From Micromonospora marina (GTDB lineage Bacteria; Actinomycetota; Actinomycetes; Mycobacteriales; Micromonosporaceae), in NCBI RefSeq assembly GCF_900091565.1, contig NZ_FMCV01000007.1, forward strand, positions 62,001-126,000: a stretch of 64,000 nucleotides of DNA, in the 5' to 3' direction. Shown piece after piece: positions 57,401 through 64,000 of the stretch. The position numbers were made by a program, and so were the translations under genes. Every line of letters starts with the position of its first letter. Positions within the stretch are counted from its first letter, which is position 1. Under the pieces are notes generated by a model. The model saw nothing but the letters and a program-made list of their open reading frames with translations. It did not search any database and was not told the DNA's origin.

Positions 57401-57841
57401 ATGGTGCTGCCCGTAGCGTTCGACCCGTCCACCTGGACGGCGACGCTGCGCCGGATCGCCCGCACGGCGGTGGCCAGCCTGGTGCTGATCGCCGGCCTCC
57501 AGGGCATCGCCGCCGCACCCGCCCACGCCGCCGCGTCCTCGCACGCGACAGTCGCCCCGCACGCCGTCGCGACTGAGCACGTGGCGGCGATCGAGCATCT
57601 CGCCGCCGTCGAGCACGTCACGGCGCGGCAGGCGGTCACGGCCGGCGCCGCGCGCACCGCCGATCTCACGGCGGGCGACGCCACGACCGCCACCCCGCGG
57701 ACGACAGGTCCCGGCACCGGCCCGGCCGTCACCGAGGCCCCTTCCGCCGACTCCGCCGGGCGCGTCCCCGGCGTCGCTGTCGTCGCCGCCGCCGACCCCG
57801 GCCGGGCGCACATCGCCCGTCGCGGCCCGCCGCACGCCTGA
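57401..57841 (+). CDS. Secreted Ala/His-rich protein of unknown function
   Basis: A 146-aa protein with a signal peptide (VASLVLIAGLQGIAAAPAHA, cleavage near residue 43). After it come imperfect repeats of VATEHVAAIEHLAAVEHVTA, with evenly spaced Glu-His pairs, and a low-complexity Ala/Thr/Pro tail. An open frame on the opposite strand is longer but looks like a shadow. The ribosome-binding site is weak. The repeated EH pairs may bind metal (speculative). Confidence 0.5.
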   Translation: MVLPVAFDPSTWTATLRRIARTAVASLVLIAGLQGIAAAPAHAAASSHATVAPHAVATEHVAAIEHLAAVEHVTARQAVTAGAARTADLTAGDATTATPRTTGPGTGPAVTEAPSADSAGRVPGVAVVAAADPGRAHIARRGPPHA

Positions 57842-57997
57842 CCGGGCGCCCTTCCGGTACGCCCCGGCGCGGTCCCACGGCCCGCACCCCGCGCGCCCTG
57901 CCGCGCGTCCCGTCGCGTCTGAGTCACGACGCGCACCCGCCCGGATGTCCGGGTCACCACCGTTGATCATCTTTCGTTCCACCACGAGGTGCTGGTG

Positions 57998-58828
57998 ATG
58001 CAGACCGTCTTCTCCTCCGTCCTGCCCGACATGCCCGTGGCCGCCGTGATCTGGCTGGTCCTGCTCGCCGTGGCCGCGACAGTGGTCGCCGCGCTGATCG
58101 TCCGGCCGTCCCGGTTCCGTTCGGAACTGGTCGAACGGATCAGCGACGCCGCCCGGCCGAGCAGCATCGAACGCGCCGAGCGCACCCGCGTACGGGACCG
58201 GGAGCGGCTCCGCTACGCCGACGAGATGGCGGTGGCGGCCTCCCGCGCGACGGCGACCGCCGAGCGGAGCCGCGCCGGGTGGTTGAGCGCCCAGGAGGAG
58301 GCCGAGGTCGCCTGGCAGGCGTACCAGGCGGCCGAGGAGGACGTCCGGCGCCTGACCGCCGCCGCGGCGCTGCCGCTGCCCCGGACCGCAAAGACCCCGG
58401 CCGAGTACGCCGACCGGGAGCGCTGGCTGCACCGGGCCGCGATGGACGCCCAGTGGCGCGACGAGATCACGGTGCGGCAGCTCAGCGACATCCTCGGCGG
58501 CAACGGCTGGGATCCCAGCCGGCACCCGGTGGAGCAGGAACTGCTGCTGCGCCGGCTGGTCCGGGACAACCTGGCGGCACGGCACCGGGCCGCCGCGCAG
58601 CGGGAGCAGGCGGCCTGGCAGGCAGCCGAGCGGGCCGCCGCGGCGGCGCAGAGCCTGCGCGACGAGGCGTTCGCTGCACTGCACCCGGTCGCCGAGCCGC
58701 AGACGGAACTGTCCATCGTCGGGTTCGCCGGCCCCGAGGCCACCCGGGAGCTGCCGACCGCAGCGGGCGTGGAGACCACTCGCGAGCTGACCCCGGTGGC
58801 TCGGGGCCGGGCGGCGGTCGTGGCCTGA
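57998..58828 (+). CDS. Single-span membrane protein with coiled coil
   Basis: A 276-aa protein. An N-terminal helix (VAAVIWLVLLAVAATVVAAL) is followed by a long Arg/Glu/Ala-rich helical region (RAERTRVRDRERLRYADEMA, then VRDNLAARHRAAAQREQAAW) to about residue 225. The last 50 residues are polar. No family is recognised. ATG 57998 has GAGG nine bases upstream; GTG 57989 and 57995 are alternatives. Confidence 0.75.
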   Translation: MQTVFSSVLPDMPVAAVIWLVLLAVAATVVAALIVRPSRFRSELVERISDAARPSSIERAERTRVRDRERLRYADEMAVAASRATATAERSRAGWLSAQEEAEVAWQAYQAAEEDVRRLTAAAALPLPRTAKTPAEYADRERWLHRAAMDAQWRDEITVRQLSDILGGNGWDPSRHPVEQELLLRRLVRDNLAARHRAAAQREQAAWQAAERAAAAAQSLRDEAFAALHPVAEPQTELSIVGFAGPEATRELPTAAGVETTRELTPVARGRAAVVA

Positions 58829-58906
58829 GAACACCGAGGACAGGACGCGAAGGCTCGACAGCTTCGACACCGGGCGGCCCAGGCCCGGCTCGGCTAGCGT
58901 GGTGGC

Positions 58907-59242
58907 GTGTCGCGTGAAAACTGGGTGCTCGTCGTCGTCGCCGCCGTTCTCGCGGCGGCCATGCTGGCCGGGGCCGTGCTGCTCGCGATCCGGGTGGTCC
59001 GCACCCGCCGGATGCTCGGCGCGCTCGGCGCCGGCGGCAAGGTCGCGTTCTACGGCGCGCTGATCTACACGATCCTGCCGGTGGACCTGCTGCCCGACCC
59101 GATCTACCTGGACGACATGGGCGTGCTGGCCGGCGCGCTGTTCTACCTGGGCCGGCTGGTCGCCAAGCACCGCGCCGAGCAGCGGGCCGCCGGGGAGTCC
59201 CCGGCGGCGACGTTGCCGCCCGGCACGGCGCCCCGCCGCTGA
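58907..59242 (+). CDS. DUF1232 (YkvA-like) membrane protein
   Basis: A 111-aa protein with an N-terminal helix (WVLVVVAAVLAAAMLAGAVL) and the DUF1232 signature ALIYTILPVDLLPDPIYLDD near residue 55, followed by LGRLVAKHRAEQR. Function unknown. GTG 58907 is used. Confidence 0.9.
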   Translation: MSRENWVLVVVAAVLAAAMLAGAVLLAIRVVRTRRMLGALGAGGKVAFYGALIYTILPVDLLPDPIYLDDMGVLAGALFYLGRLVAKHRAEQRAAGESPAATLPPGTAPRR

Positions 59243-59273
59243 GACGTCACCGGCACGGATGCGAGGAGACGAC

Positions 59274-59687
59274 ATGGCGGGACGGCACCGTCTGGATCCA
59301 CACGACGAGCGGGTGCGGAGTTTCTTCGCGCACCGGCACCTCGCCACGCTCACCACACCGCGTGCCGATGGCACCCCGCACGTCGTACCAGTGGGGGTGA
59401 CCTTCGACCCGGCGGCCGGGCTGGCCCGGGTGATCACCTCCGCCGGGTCGGCCAAGGCCCGGCACGTCGCGGCGGCCGGGCCGGACGGCGTCCCGGTAGC
59501 GGTGTGCCAGGTCGACGGCCGCTGGTGGCTGACCGTGGAGGGCCGGGCGGTGCTGCGCCGTGACCCGGAGTCGGTGGCCGAGGCCGAACGCCGGTACGCC
59601 GAGCGGTATCGCACGCCGCGTCCGAATCCGGAGCGGGTGGTCATCGAGATCGCCGTGACCGGGCTCCTGGGGAGCCTCCCCGGCTGA
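59274..59687 (+). CDS. PPOX-class (FMN/F420-binding split barrel) protein
   Basis: A 137-aa split-barrel protein: HRHLATLTTPRADGTPHVVP, then VGVTFDPAAGLARVITSAGS and KARHV form the cofactor-binding strands. Members with this pattern are often F420-dependent reductases in actinomycetes, though FMN is possible. ATG 59274 has GAGGAG nine bases upstream. Confidence 0.88.
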   Translation: MAGRHRLDPHDERVRSFFAHRHLATLTTPRADGTPHVVPVGVTFDPAAGLARVITSAGSAKARHVAAAGPDGVPVAVCQVDGRWWLTVEGRAVLRRDPESVAEAERRYAERYRTPRPNPERVVIEIAVTGLLGSLPG

Positions 59688-59833
59688 GGTGTCTGTCCGG
59701 TTCCGCGGTGGCCCCGGTCACGGCCGGAATGGGCTGCCGAGGCAGGGCGGTTGAACTCTCCGTACGCCGAGCGCCACTCCTGGTGCCGCGTCTCCCGCAC
59801 GGAGCCGTCGACCCCCCGAATGGAGCCTCGACC

Positions 59834-60445
59834 ATGAATCCGATCATCCGCAGGTGTGTGCTGTCCGTCGCCGGCCTGGCCGCGGCCGGCGGTGCCGTCG
59901 CCGGTCCGGCCGCCGCCGCCCACGCCGCCCCGGTCAAGGGCAAGGGTGACCGCGCAGCCGACTACGAGTACCAGGCGCAGCCGAACTTCTTCTACTGCGG
60001 TCCCGCCTCGACCCGGATCGCGCTGTCGGCCGAGGGCAGGGACGTGAGCCAGGACGAGCTGGCCGCCAAGCTCGGCACCACCGTGAACGGCACCGACTCG
60101 GCCATCGACATCACCCGGGTGCTCAACGAGTACACCGGTGGGAAGTACCGGACCACCGAGATCCGCGACGACGTGGCCACCCGGGAGCAGGTCGACCGCC
60201 TGCGCGCGGACATCCGTAGCGCTGTGGACGACGACCGGCCGGTGGTGGCGAACATCCTGGGCGGCGCCCTGGACGTCGACGGGGTGGAGCACAGCTATCC
60301 CGGCCACTACGTGACTGTCGTGCGGTACGAGGGCGACGGTGACCGGGTGATGATCGCCGACCCGGCCCGGCCGGACGCGCCGACGTACTGGATGGACGTG
60401 ACCGAGCTGGCCAACTGGATCGCGGGCCGCGGTTACAGCTCCTGA
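59834..60445 (+). CDS. Secreted C39-like cysteine peptidase-fold protein
   Basis: A 203-aa secreted protein. The signal peptide (LSVAGLAAAGGAVAGPAAAA) ends near residue 32. QPNFFYCGPASTRIALSAEG gives the catalytic cysteine near 54; the histidine is in SYPGHYVTVVRYEG near 160 and an aspartate in MIADPARP. This matches the C39-like (NlpC/papain fold) group of secreted actinomycete proteins. Substrate unknown. ATG 59834 has GGAG ten bases upstream. Confidence 0.88.
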   Translation: MNPIIRRCVLSVAGLAAAGGAVAGPAAAAHAAPVKGKGDRAADYEYQAQPNFFYCGPASTRIALSAEGRDVSQDELAAKLGTTVNGTDSAIDITRVLNEYTGGKYRTTEIRDDVATREQVDRLRADIRSAVDDDRPVVANILGGALDVDGVEHSYPGHYVTVVRYEGDGDRVMIADPARPDAPTYWMDVTELANWIAGRGYSS

Positions 60446-60489
60446 CGGCCGGGCCGGTCTCTCCTGTGGATGAGGCCGGCCCGACGCCG

Positions 60490-60525
60490 CGGCGGCCACG
60501 CTCCCCGGCGGGGGCGTGGCCGCCG
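60490..60525. terminator. Hairpin between the C39-like gene and the antitoxin-like gene
   Basis: CGGCGGCCACGC (60490-60501) pairs perfectly with GCGTGGCCGCCG (60514-60525), loop 12 bases. It serves the convergent genes on both sides. Confidence 0.7.
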
Positions 60526-60554
60526 TCGTGTTCCGGCGTCGAAGCGGGTGTACG

Positions 60555-60737
60555 TCAGCGGCCGGTGTCGCCTTCGCCGGTGCGCTGCTGCGCCATGTCG
60601 ACGCCCTTGTCGATCTGGTCGTCGTACTTGCCGCCGGTGCGCTTGTCGGCCGCGTCACCCGCCTTCTCGATGCCCTGGTCGACCTGCTTGTCGTGCTTGT
60701 CCGCGAAATCCTTGGCCTTGTCCATGAAGTCGCTCAT
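60555..60737 (-). CDS. MT0933/Rv0909-type antitoxin-like protein
   Basis: A 60-aa charged protein: SDFMDKAKDFADKHDKQVDQ, then GIEKAGDAADKRTGGKYDDQ and IDKGVDMAQQ. The AGD-DxxTGGKYxDQID pattern is that of the MT0933_antitox family (Rv0909). No toxin gene is next to it on the same strand, so it is an orphan or has another role. ATG 60737 has GAAGGGAGA upstream. Confidence 0.85.
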   Translation of the reverse strand: MSDFMDKAKDFADKHDKQVDQGIEKAGDAADKRTGGKYDDQIDKGVDMAQQRTGEGDTGR

Positions 60738-60866
60738 GCCTGATCTCCCTTCGATACGTTGAATGCCTTCCCTGAGGCGGGGGGCACAAACACCGGGTGG
60801 GTGGTTGCTGCCCTGGTGTCGGATCGACCCGCGTCGGGTACCAACGGCCACGATCGAGGAGGCGAC

Positions 60867-62018
60867 GTGGACGACGACGCTGGCACACCCGGGCGGGCAC
60901 CGGCCACCGGGCCGCGGCAGACCTGGGCGGGACTGCCCTGGCCGGTACGGACGGCGGTCACCTGGAGCGCCTGTCTGCTGGTGGTGACGGCCGGGCTGTG
61001 GCTGCTGGGGCAGATCGCCGTACTGCTGGCGCCGCTCGCGGTGGCGCTGGCCGGCACGCTCTTCCTCACCGCGCTGCTCGACCCGGTCCTGGTACGCCTG
61101 CGCCGGCTGCGGGTGCCGGCCGGGCTCGCCGCGCTGCTGAGCATCCTGCTGTTGCTCGGCATCCTGGGCGGGGCCGGCGTCCTGGTTTGGAACCTCGCGG
61201 CGAGTCAGTTCGGCGAGCTGAGCCAGCAGCTCGGCCAAGGGCTGGAGCGCTCCCGGGACTTCGTCACGTCCAGCCTGCCGGTCAGCGATCAGCAGCTCGA
61301 CCGGCTCGTGGAGCAGATCCGGCAGGGCCTGAGCAGCGGCGCACCCGACCCGGTCGCCGGGGCGCGCAAGGTCGCCGAGGTCGTGGGCGCGATCCTGCTC
61401 GCGCTGGTCCTGCTGTTCTTCCTGCTCAAGGACGGCCGCTCGATGTGGCACTGGGTGCTGCGCCGGCTGACCGGCCCGCGCCGGGAGCTGACCGCCGAGG
61501 CGGGGCGGGCGGGCTGGCGGACGCTCGGCGCGTACAGCCGGGGCACGATGATCATCGCGGCCATCGACGCCATCGGCATCGGGCTGGCGCTTGTCGTGTT
61601 GCGTGTCCCGCTGGCCCTGCCGCTCGCCCTGATCACGTTCGTCGGCGGGTTCGTCCCGATCATCGGGGCCACCGTGGCCGGTGCGGTGGCGGTGCTCGTC
61701 GCGCTGGCCGCGAACGGCCCCACCACCGCGCTGCTGACCCTGGCCGCCGTGATCGCCGTCCAGCAGATCGAGGGCAACCTGCTGGAACCGCTCGTGATGC
61801 GGCGGCAGGTGCAGCTGCACCCGGCGGTCATCCTGGTGGTGGTCACCGCCGGCACGCTGGTCGCCGGGGTGGCCGGTGCCTTCGTGTCGGTGCCGATCGC
61901 GGCGGTGCTGTGGCGGGTGCTGGACACCGTGCAGCAGCACCGCGCCGACGGGCGGAGCGGCACCGGCGCATCCGCGCCGACCGCCGATCCCGGCCGCGCC
62001 GCCGAGGCCGCGGGCTGA
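60867..62018 (+). CDS. AI-2E family transporter (TqsA/PerM-like permease)
   Basis: A 383-aa membrane protein with about eight helices. It has the family segments LLAPLAVALAGTLFLTALLDP, LFFLLKDGRSMW, and IIGATVAGAVAVLVALAANG, then QQIEGNLLEPLVMRRQVQLH. Members export or conduct varied small molecules; the AI-2 name should not be taken literally. GTG 60867 has GAGGAGG upstream. Confidence 0.9.
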   Translation: MDDDAGTPGRAPATGPRQTWAGLPWPVRTAVTWSACLLVVTAGLWLLGQIAVLLAPLAVALAGTLFLTALLDPVLVRLRRLRVPAGLAALLSILLLLGILGGAGVLVWNLAASQFGELSQQLGQGLERSRDFVTSSLPVSDQQLDRLVEQIRQGLSSGAPDPVAGARKVAEVVGAILLALVLLFFLLKDGRSMWHWVLRRLTGPRRELTAEAGRAGWRTLGAYSRGTMIIAAIDAIGIGLALVVLRVPLALPLALITFVGGFVPIIGATVAGAVAVLVALAANGPTTALLTLAAVIAVQQIEGNLLEPLVMRRQVQLHPAVILVVVTAGTLVAGVAGAFVSVPIAAVLWRVLDTVQQHRADGRSGTGASAPTADPGRAAEAAG

Positions 62019-62030
62019 TTCCGCCACTGC

Positions 62031-62684
62031 TCAGGCGGGGTGCGGCTGGCGCAGGTGCGTGGTGAACCACGCACCCGTCTGGTCGGCCACCTGCTCCAGC
62101 GTGCCGGGCTCCTCGAACAGGTGCGTGGCGCCGGGCACGATCCGCAGCTCGGCCACCTCGCCCAGCGCGTCCCGGGCCTGCTCGTTGAGCACGATCACCT
62201 GCTCGTCGAGGCCGCCGACGAGCAGCAGCGTCGGTGCGCGTACCGCGGTCAGTGAGCTGCCGGCCAGGTCGGGTCGGCCGCCCCGGGAGACCACCGCGCC
62301 CACCCGGTCCGGCCGGGTCGCGGCGGCGACCAGGGCGGCGGCCGCGCCGGTGCTGGCCCCGAACAGCCCGATCGGGAGTCGCCCGAGTTCCGGGTCGGCG
62401 CCCGTCCAGTCGACGATCCCGGCCAGGCGCTCGGCCAGCATGCCGATGTCGAAGCGCAGGTCGGCGGTGACCTCGTCCCGGGCCTCCTCGTCGGCGGTCA
62501 GGAGGTCGACGAGCATCGTGCCGAGCCCGCGCTCGTTGAGCGCGCGCCCGACGGCCGTGTTGCGCGGGCTGTGCCGTGAGCTGCCGCTCCCGTGCGCGAA
62601 CAGCACGACCCCCCGCGCCCCGGCAGGCACCACCACGTCCCCCACGAGTCCGCCGTCCACCACAGGTACCGAAACCTCACGCAT
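62031..62684 (-). CDS. Dienelactone-hydrolase-type alpha/beta hydrolase
   Basis: A 217-aa alpha/beta hydrolase. GLFGASTGAAAAL (G-A-S-T-G) carries the nucleophilic serine near residue 117; LLLVGGLDEQVIVLNE holds the acid and GATHLFEEPGTL the histidine. LFAHGSGSSRHSPRN is typical of the group often annexed to phosphoribosyltransferases in bacteria. Substrate unknown. ATG 62684; the ribosome-binding site is weak. It converges with the AI-2E gene, 12 bases apart. Confidence 0.88.
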   Translation of the reverse strand: MREVSVPVVDGGLVGDVVVPAGARGVVLFAHGSGSSRHSPRNTAVGRALNERGLGTMLVDLLTADEEARDEVTADLRFDIGMLAERLAGIVDWTGADPELGRLPIGLFGASTGAAAALVAAATRPDRVGAVVSRGGRPDLAGSSLTAVRAPTLLLVGGLDEQVIVLNEQARDALGEVAELRIVPGATHLFEEPGTLEQVADQTGAWFTTHLRQPHPA

Positions 62685-62733
62685 CACCCCACCGTCCCTC
62701 CCGCTCTCCCCCACCGCATACCCCCCACCCCGA

Positions 62734-62790
62734 CGATCATGAGGTTGGCGGCAGATTCGGAGATCGACAACGCCGTCAACTTCATGATCG
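62734..62790. repeat. Long imperfect inverted repeat in a divergent promoter region
   Basis: CGATCATGAGGTTGGCGG (62734-62751) and CCGTCAACTTCATGATCG (62773-62790) are complementary at 16 of 18 positions across a 21-base spacer. The site lies between the divergent hydrolase and thioredoxin genes. It could be an operator, a dispersed repeat, or a cruciform-forming element. The rest of 62685-62909 shows no gene I would call. Confidence 0.6.
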
Positions 62791-62909
62791 ACGGAGACGG
62801 CAGGGGAAACGGACGCGTGCGGGGTTGCGTTGACGTTCGACCGGCTCGGCGACGTCCGCCGCCGGCTGCACGACCAGCTCGCCCACGCGATCGCCCAACG
62901 GGAGGAAAC

Positions 62910-63257
62910 ATGCCTCAGGACACGGGGACCGGCCGGTTGAACCCGGTCACCGACGACACCTTCGCGGCCACCGTGCTGGCCGCCGACCGCCCGGTGGTGG
63001 TGGACTTCTGGGCCGAATGGTGCCCGCCGTGCCGGGTGGTGTCGAAGCACCTGGCCGAGCTGGCCGAGGAGTTCGGCGACGCGCTGCGCTTCGTCACCGT
63101 CAACACCGACGAGAACCCGGCCACCGCCCGCGCCCACCGGATCATGTCCGCGCCGACCATGCTGGTGTTCCGGCGCGGCGAGGTGGTCGGCTCGATCGTC
63201 GGCTCCCGCCCGAAGGACCACCTGCGGCGCAGCTTCGCCCGGCACGTGGACGGTTGA
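62910..63257 (+). CDS. trx: Thioredoxin
   Basis: A 115-aa thioredoxin with active site FWAEWCPPCRVV near residue 38. The Cys-Pro-Pro-Cys variant replaces the usual CGPC, which tends to alter redox potential. The cis-proline is in MSAPTMLVF. ATG 62910 has GGAGGA upstream. The stop region is duplicated: GGACGGTTGAGCC occurs at 63249-63261 and again 20 bases later. Confidence 0.93.
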   Translation: MPQDTGTGRLNPVTDDTFAATVLAADRPVVVDFWAEWCPPCRVVSKHLAELAEEFGDALRFVTVNTDENPATARAHRIMSAPTMLVFRRGEVVGSIVGSRPKDHLRRSFARHVDG

Positions 63258-63338
63258 GCCCTCGCCTGGACGGTTGAGCCGCCGCCGGGCGGGAACGCGC
63301 GAGGTGACCACGGACCCCGACCGATCGCGAGGATCGTG

Positions 63339-63518
63339 ATGGCGAGACAGGACAGGTCCCGGGAACAGGAAATCACCGACCAGGAACGCCGCGAGCAGGA
63401 GCTGAAGGACTCCCCGGACTGGGCCGACCGCGCCTCGACGGCGCGTACCGCCGACGATCCGCGGGCCACGGCGCCGCGCGACGCCGGCGGGCGTCCGTCA
63501 AACGGCCGCCAGTTCTGA
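63339..63518 (+). CDS. Small hydrophilic protein of unknown function
   Basis: A 59-aa highly charged protein (SREQEITDQERREQELKDSP, then a Thr/Ala/Asp-rich tail ending NGRQF). GAGGA lies about nine bases upstream of ATG 63339. It is likely disordered. No family is recognised. Confidence 0.6.
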   Translation: MARQDRSREQEITDQERREQELKDSPDWADRASTARTADDPRATAPRDAGGRPSNGRQF

Positions 63519-63530
63519 GGTACGCGTACC

Positions 63531-63562
63531 GAGCGGTCCCGCCCCTCGTGGCGGGGCCGCTC
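63531..63562. terminator. Bidirectional hairpin
   Basis: GAGCGGTCCCGCC (63531-63543) pairs with GGCGGGGCCGCTC (63550-63562) apart from one G-U wobble, loop six bases. It overlaps the stop codon of the glycoside enzyme on the other strand. Confidence 0.7.
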
Positions 63563-64000
63563 AGTCCATGCGGTCCGGCAGGTGCATCAGCGGCGCACGG
63601 CCCTGGGGCTGTTCCGGCTGTGTCCCGCTCGGATGGGCCGGTGGCACCGCCACTGTGACCGGCTGCCCGGAGGTGACGCGCAGCGGCTCATCGTGGTGCC
63701 GCAGCTCCACGGCCGTGTCCGGGCCGCCGTTGCGCAGCGAGTACGTCGTCTGGTGCGGCCGCACGTCGACCCGCAGCCGCATCCCGCGCCACTGGAGCGA
63801 GAACTCCAGGCGGCTGAGGCGGCTGGGGAGCCGGGGCGCGAAGGACAGCGTCCCGTCGTGGTCGCGCAGCCCGCCGAACCCGGCGACCAGCGCGATCCAG
63901 GCGCCGGCCAGGGATGCCATGTGCACGCCGTCGCGGGTGTTCTCGTTGAGGTCGTGCAGGTCCATCAGCGCGGCCTCGCGCAGGTAGCGGTGGGCCAGTT
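63561..64000 (-). CDS. GH65-family glycoside phosphorylase/hydrolase, C-terminal part (cut by window end)
   Basis: The last 146 codons of a longer gene that continues beyond 64000. AHRYLREAALMDLHDLNENT leads into RDGVHMASLAGAWIALVAGF, the hallmark end of the GH65 catalytic domain (trehalose, maltose or kojibiose phosphorylase type). LSFAPRLPSRLSRLEFSLQW and a beta-sandwich C-domain follow. The tail from about residue 120 is Pro/Gln-rich. The catalytic glutamate and phosphate site are outside the window, so specificity cannot be told. Confidence 0.88.
   Translation of the reverse strand, partial: LAHRYLREAALMDLHDLNENTRDGVHMASLAGAWIALVAGFGGLRDHDGTLSFAPRLPSRLSRLEFSLQWRGMRLRVDVRPHQTTYSLRNGGPDTAVELRHHDEPLRVTSGQPVTVAVPPAHPSGTQPEQPQGRAPLMHLPDRMD

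Noticed and set aside
57137..60658. 1173-residue minus-strand frame across several genes
   Set aside because: It spans five well-supported plus-strand genes and reads as low-complexity sequence.
62830..62941. Short TTG frame (TFDRLGDVRRRLHDQLAHAI) overlapping the thioredoxin start
   Set aside because: It shows GC-rich third positions but has no ribosome-binding site and runs through the thioredoxin start; too little to call a gene.

Overview
The window is high-GC actinomycete chromosome. GC-rich third codon positions, frequent GTG starts, 4-nt ATGA/GTGA gene overlaps, a secreted GH6 cellulase with a CBM2, an ESX-type type VII secretion locus and a copied GTTAAGAAGGGGCCCTTCC-type palindrome all suggest Micromonosporaceae, most likely Micromonospora. 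That genus call is inference from gene content. No rRNA, tRNA, CRISPR array, insertion sequence or prophage was recognised.

Layout. 1-7 kb: the end of a LysR gene, an acyl-CoA synthetase, an acyltransferase-3 membrane protein, and a beta-lactamase locus in which a class A enzyme converges on a LysR regulator plus a cytoplasmic SxxK protein (BlaA/BlaB-like). 7-10 kb: a GH6-CBM2 cellulase behind a CebR-like box, then a PAS-GAF protein. 10-16 kb: a five-gene peptide/nickel-type ABC importer. 16-21 kb: partner-switching proteins (RsbU-like phosphatase, STAS antagonist), a MuiA-family protein, a GlsB-like membrane protein and CorA. 21-29 kb: a complete potassium operon reading minus-strand from a 27-aa mini-membrane protein through kdpF, A, B, C to kdpD and kdpE. 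30-34 kb: a methyltransferase, an RsbW-like ATPase, a DUF2786 protein and an ECF42 sigma factor coupled to its DGPF/YCII partner. 34-37 kb: a compact five-gene toxin operon (YbaB-like protein, WXG100-like protein, CpnT-N-like protein, EndoU RNase toxin, candidate immunity protein). 37-41 kb: a copper locus (copZ, secreted protein, copA) divergent from csoR across two CsoR-type palindromes. 41-45 kb: a YibE/F protein, a c-di-AMP (ydaO) riboswitch ahead of a secreted coiled-coil LAS/M15-like protein, a beta-carbonic anhydrase and a winged-helix regulator. 45-57 kb: an ESX locus holding mycP, two esx genes, eccC, eccD, eccE, eccB and a candidate PE/PPE-like substrate pair. 57-64 kb: small secreted and membrane proteins, a C39-like protein, an orphan MT0933-type antitoxin, an AI-2E family permease, a hydrolase, thioredoxin, and the start-truncated end of a GH65 glycoside phosphorylase/hydrolase.

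How the genes may work together. The most interesting idea is that the EndoU toxin operon and the ESX locus 10 kb away form one export system. The WXG100-like protein of the toxin operon ends its helical hairpin in a YxxxE secretion-type motif, as do one esx product and one of the two ESX-linked extra proteins. Several sensing systems have visible sites beside their targets: CsoR boxes at copper genes, a CebR-like box at the cellulase, tandem 17-bp repeats before kdp, and the riboswitch before the cell-wall protein.

Limits. All calls come from reading the sequence. No homology search was run, and start codons were chosen from ribosome-binding sites and gene overlaps.
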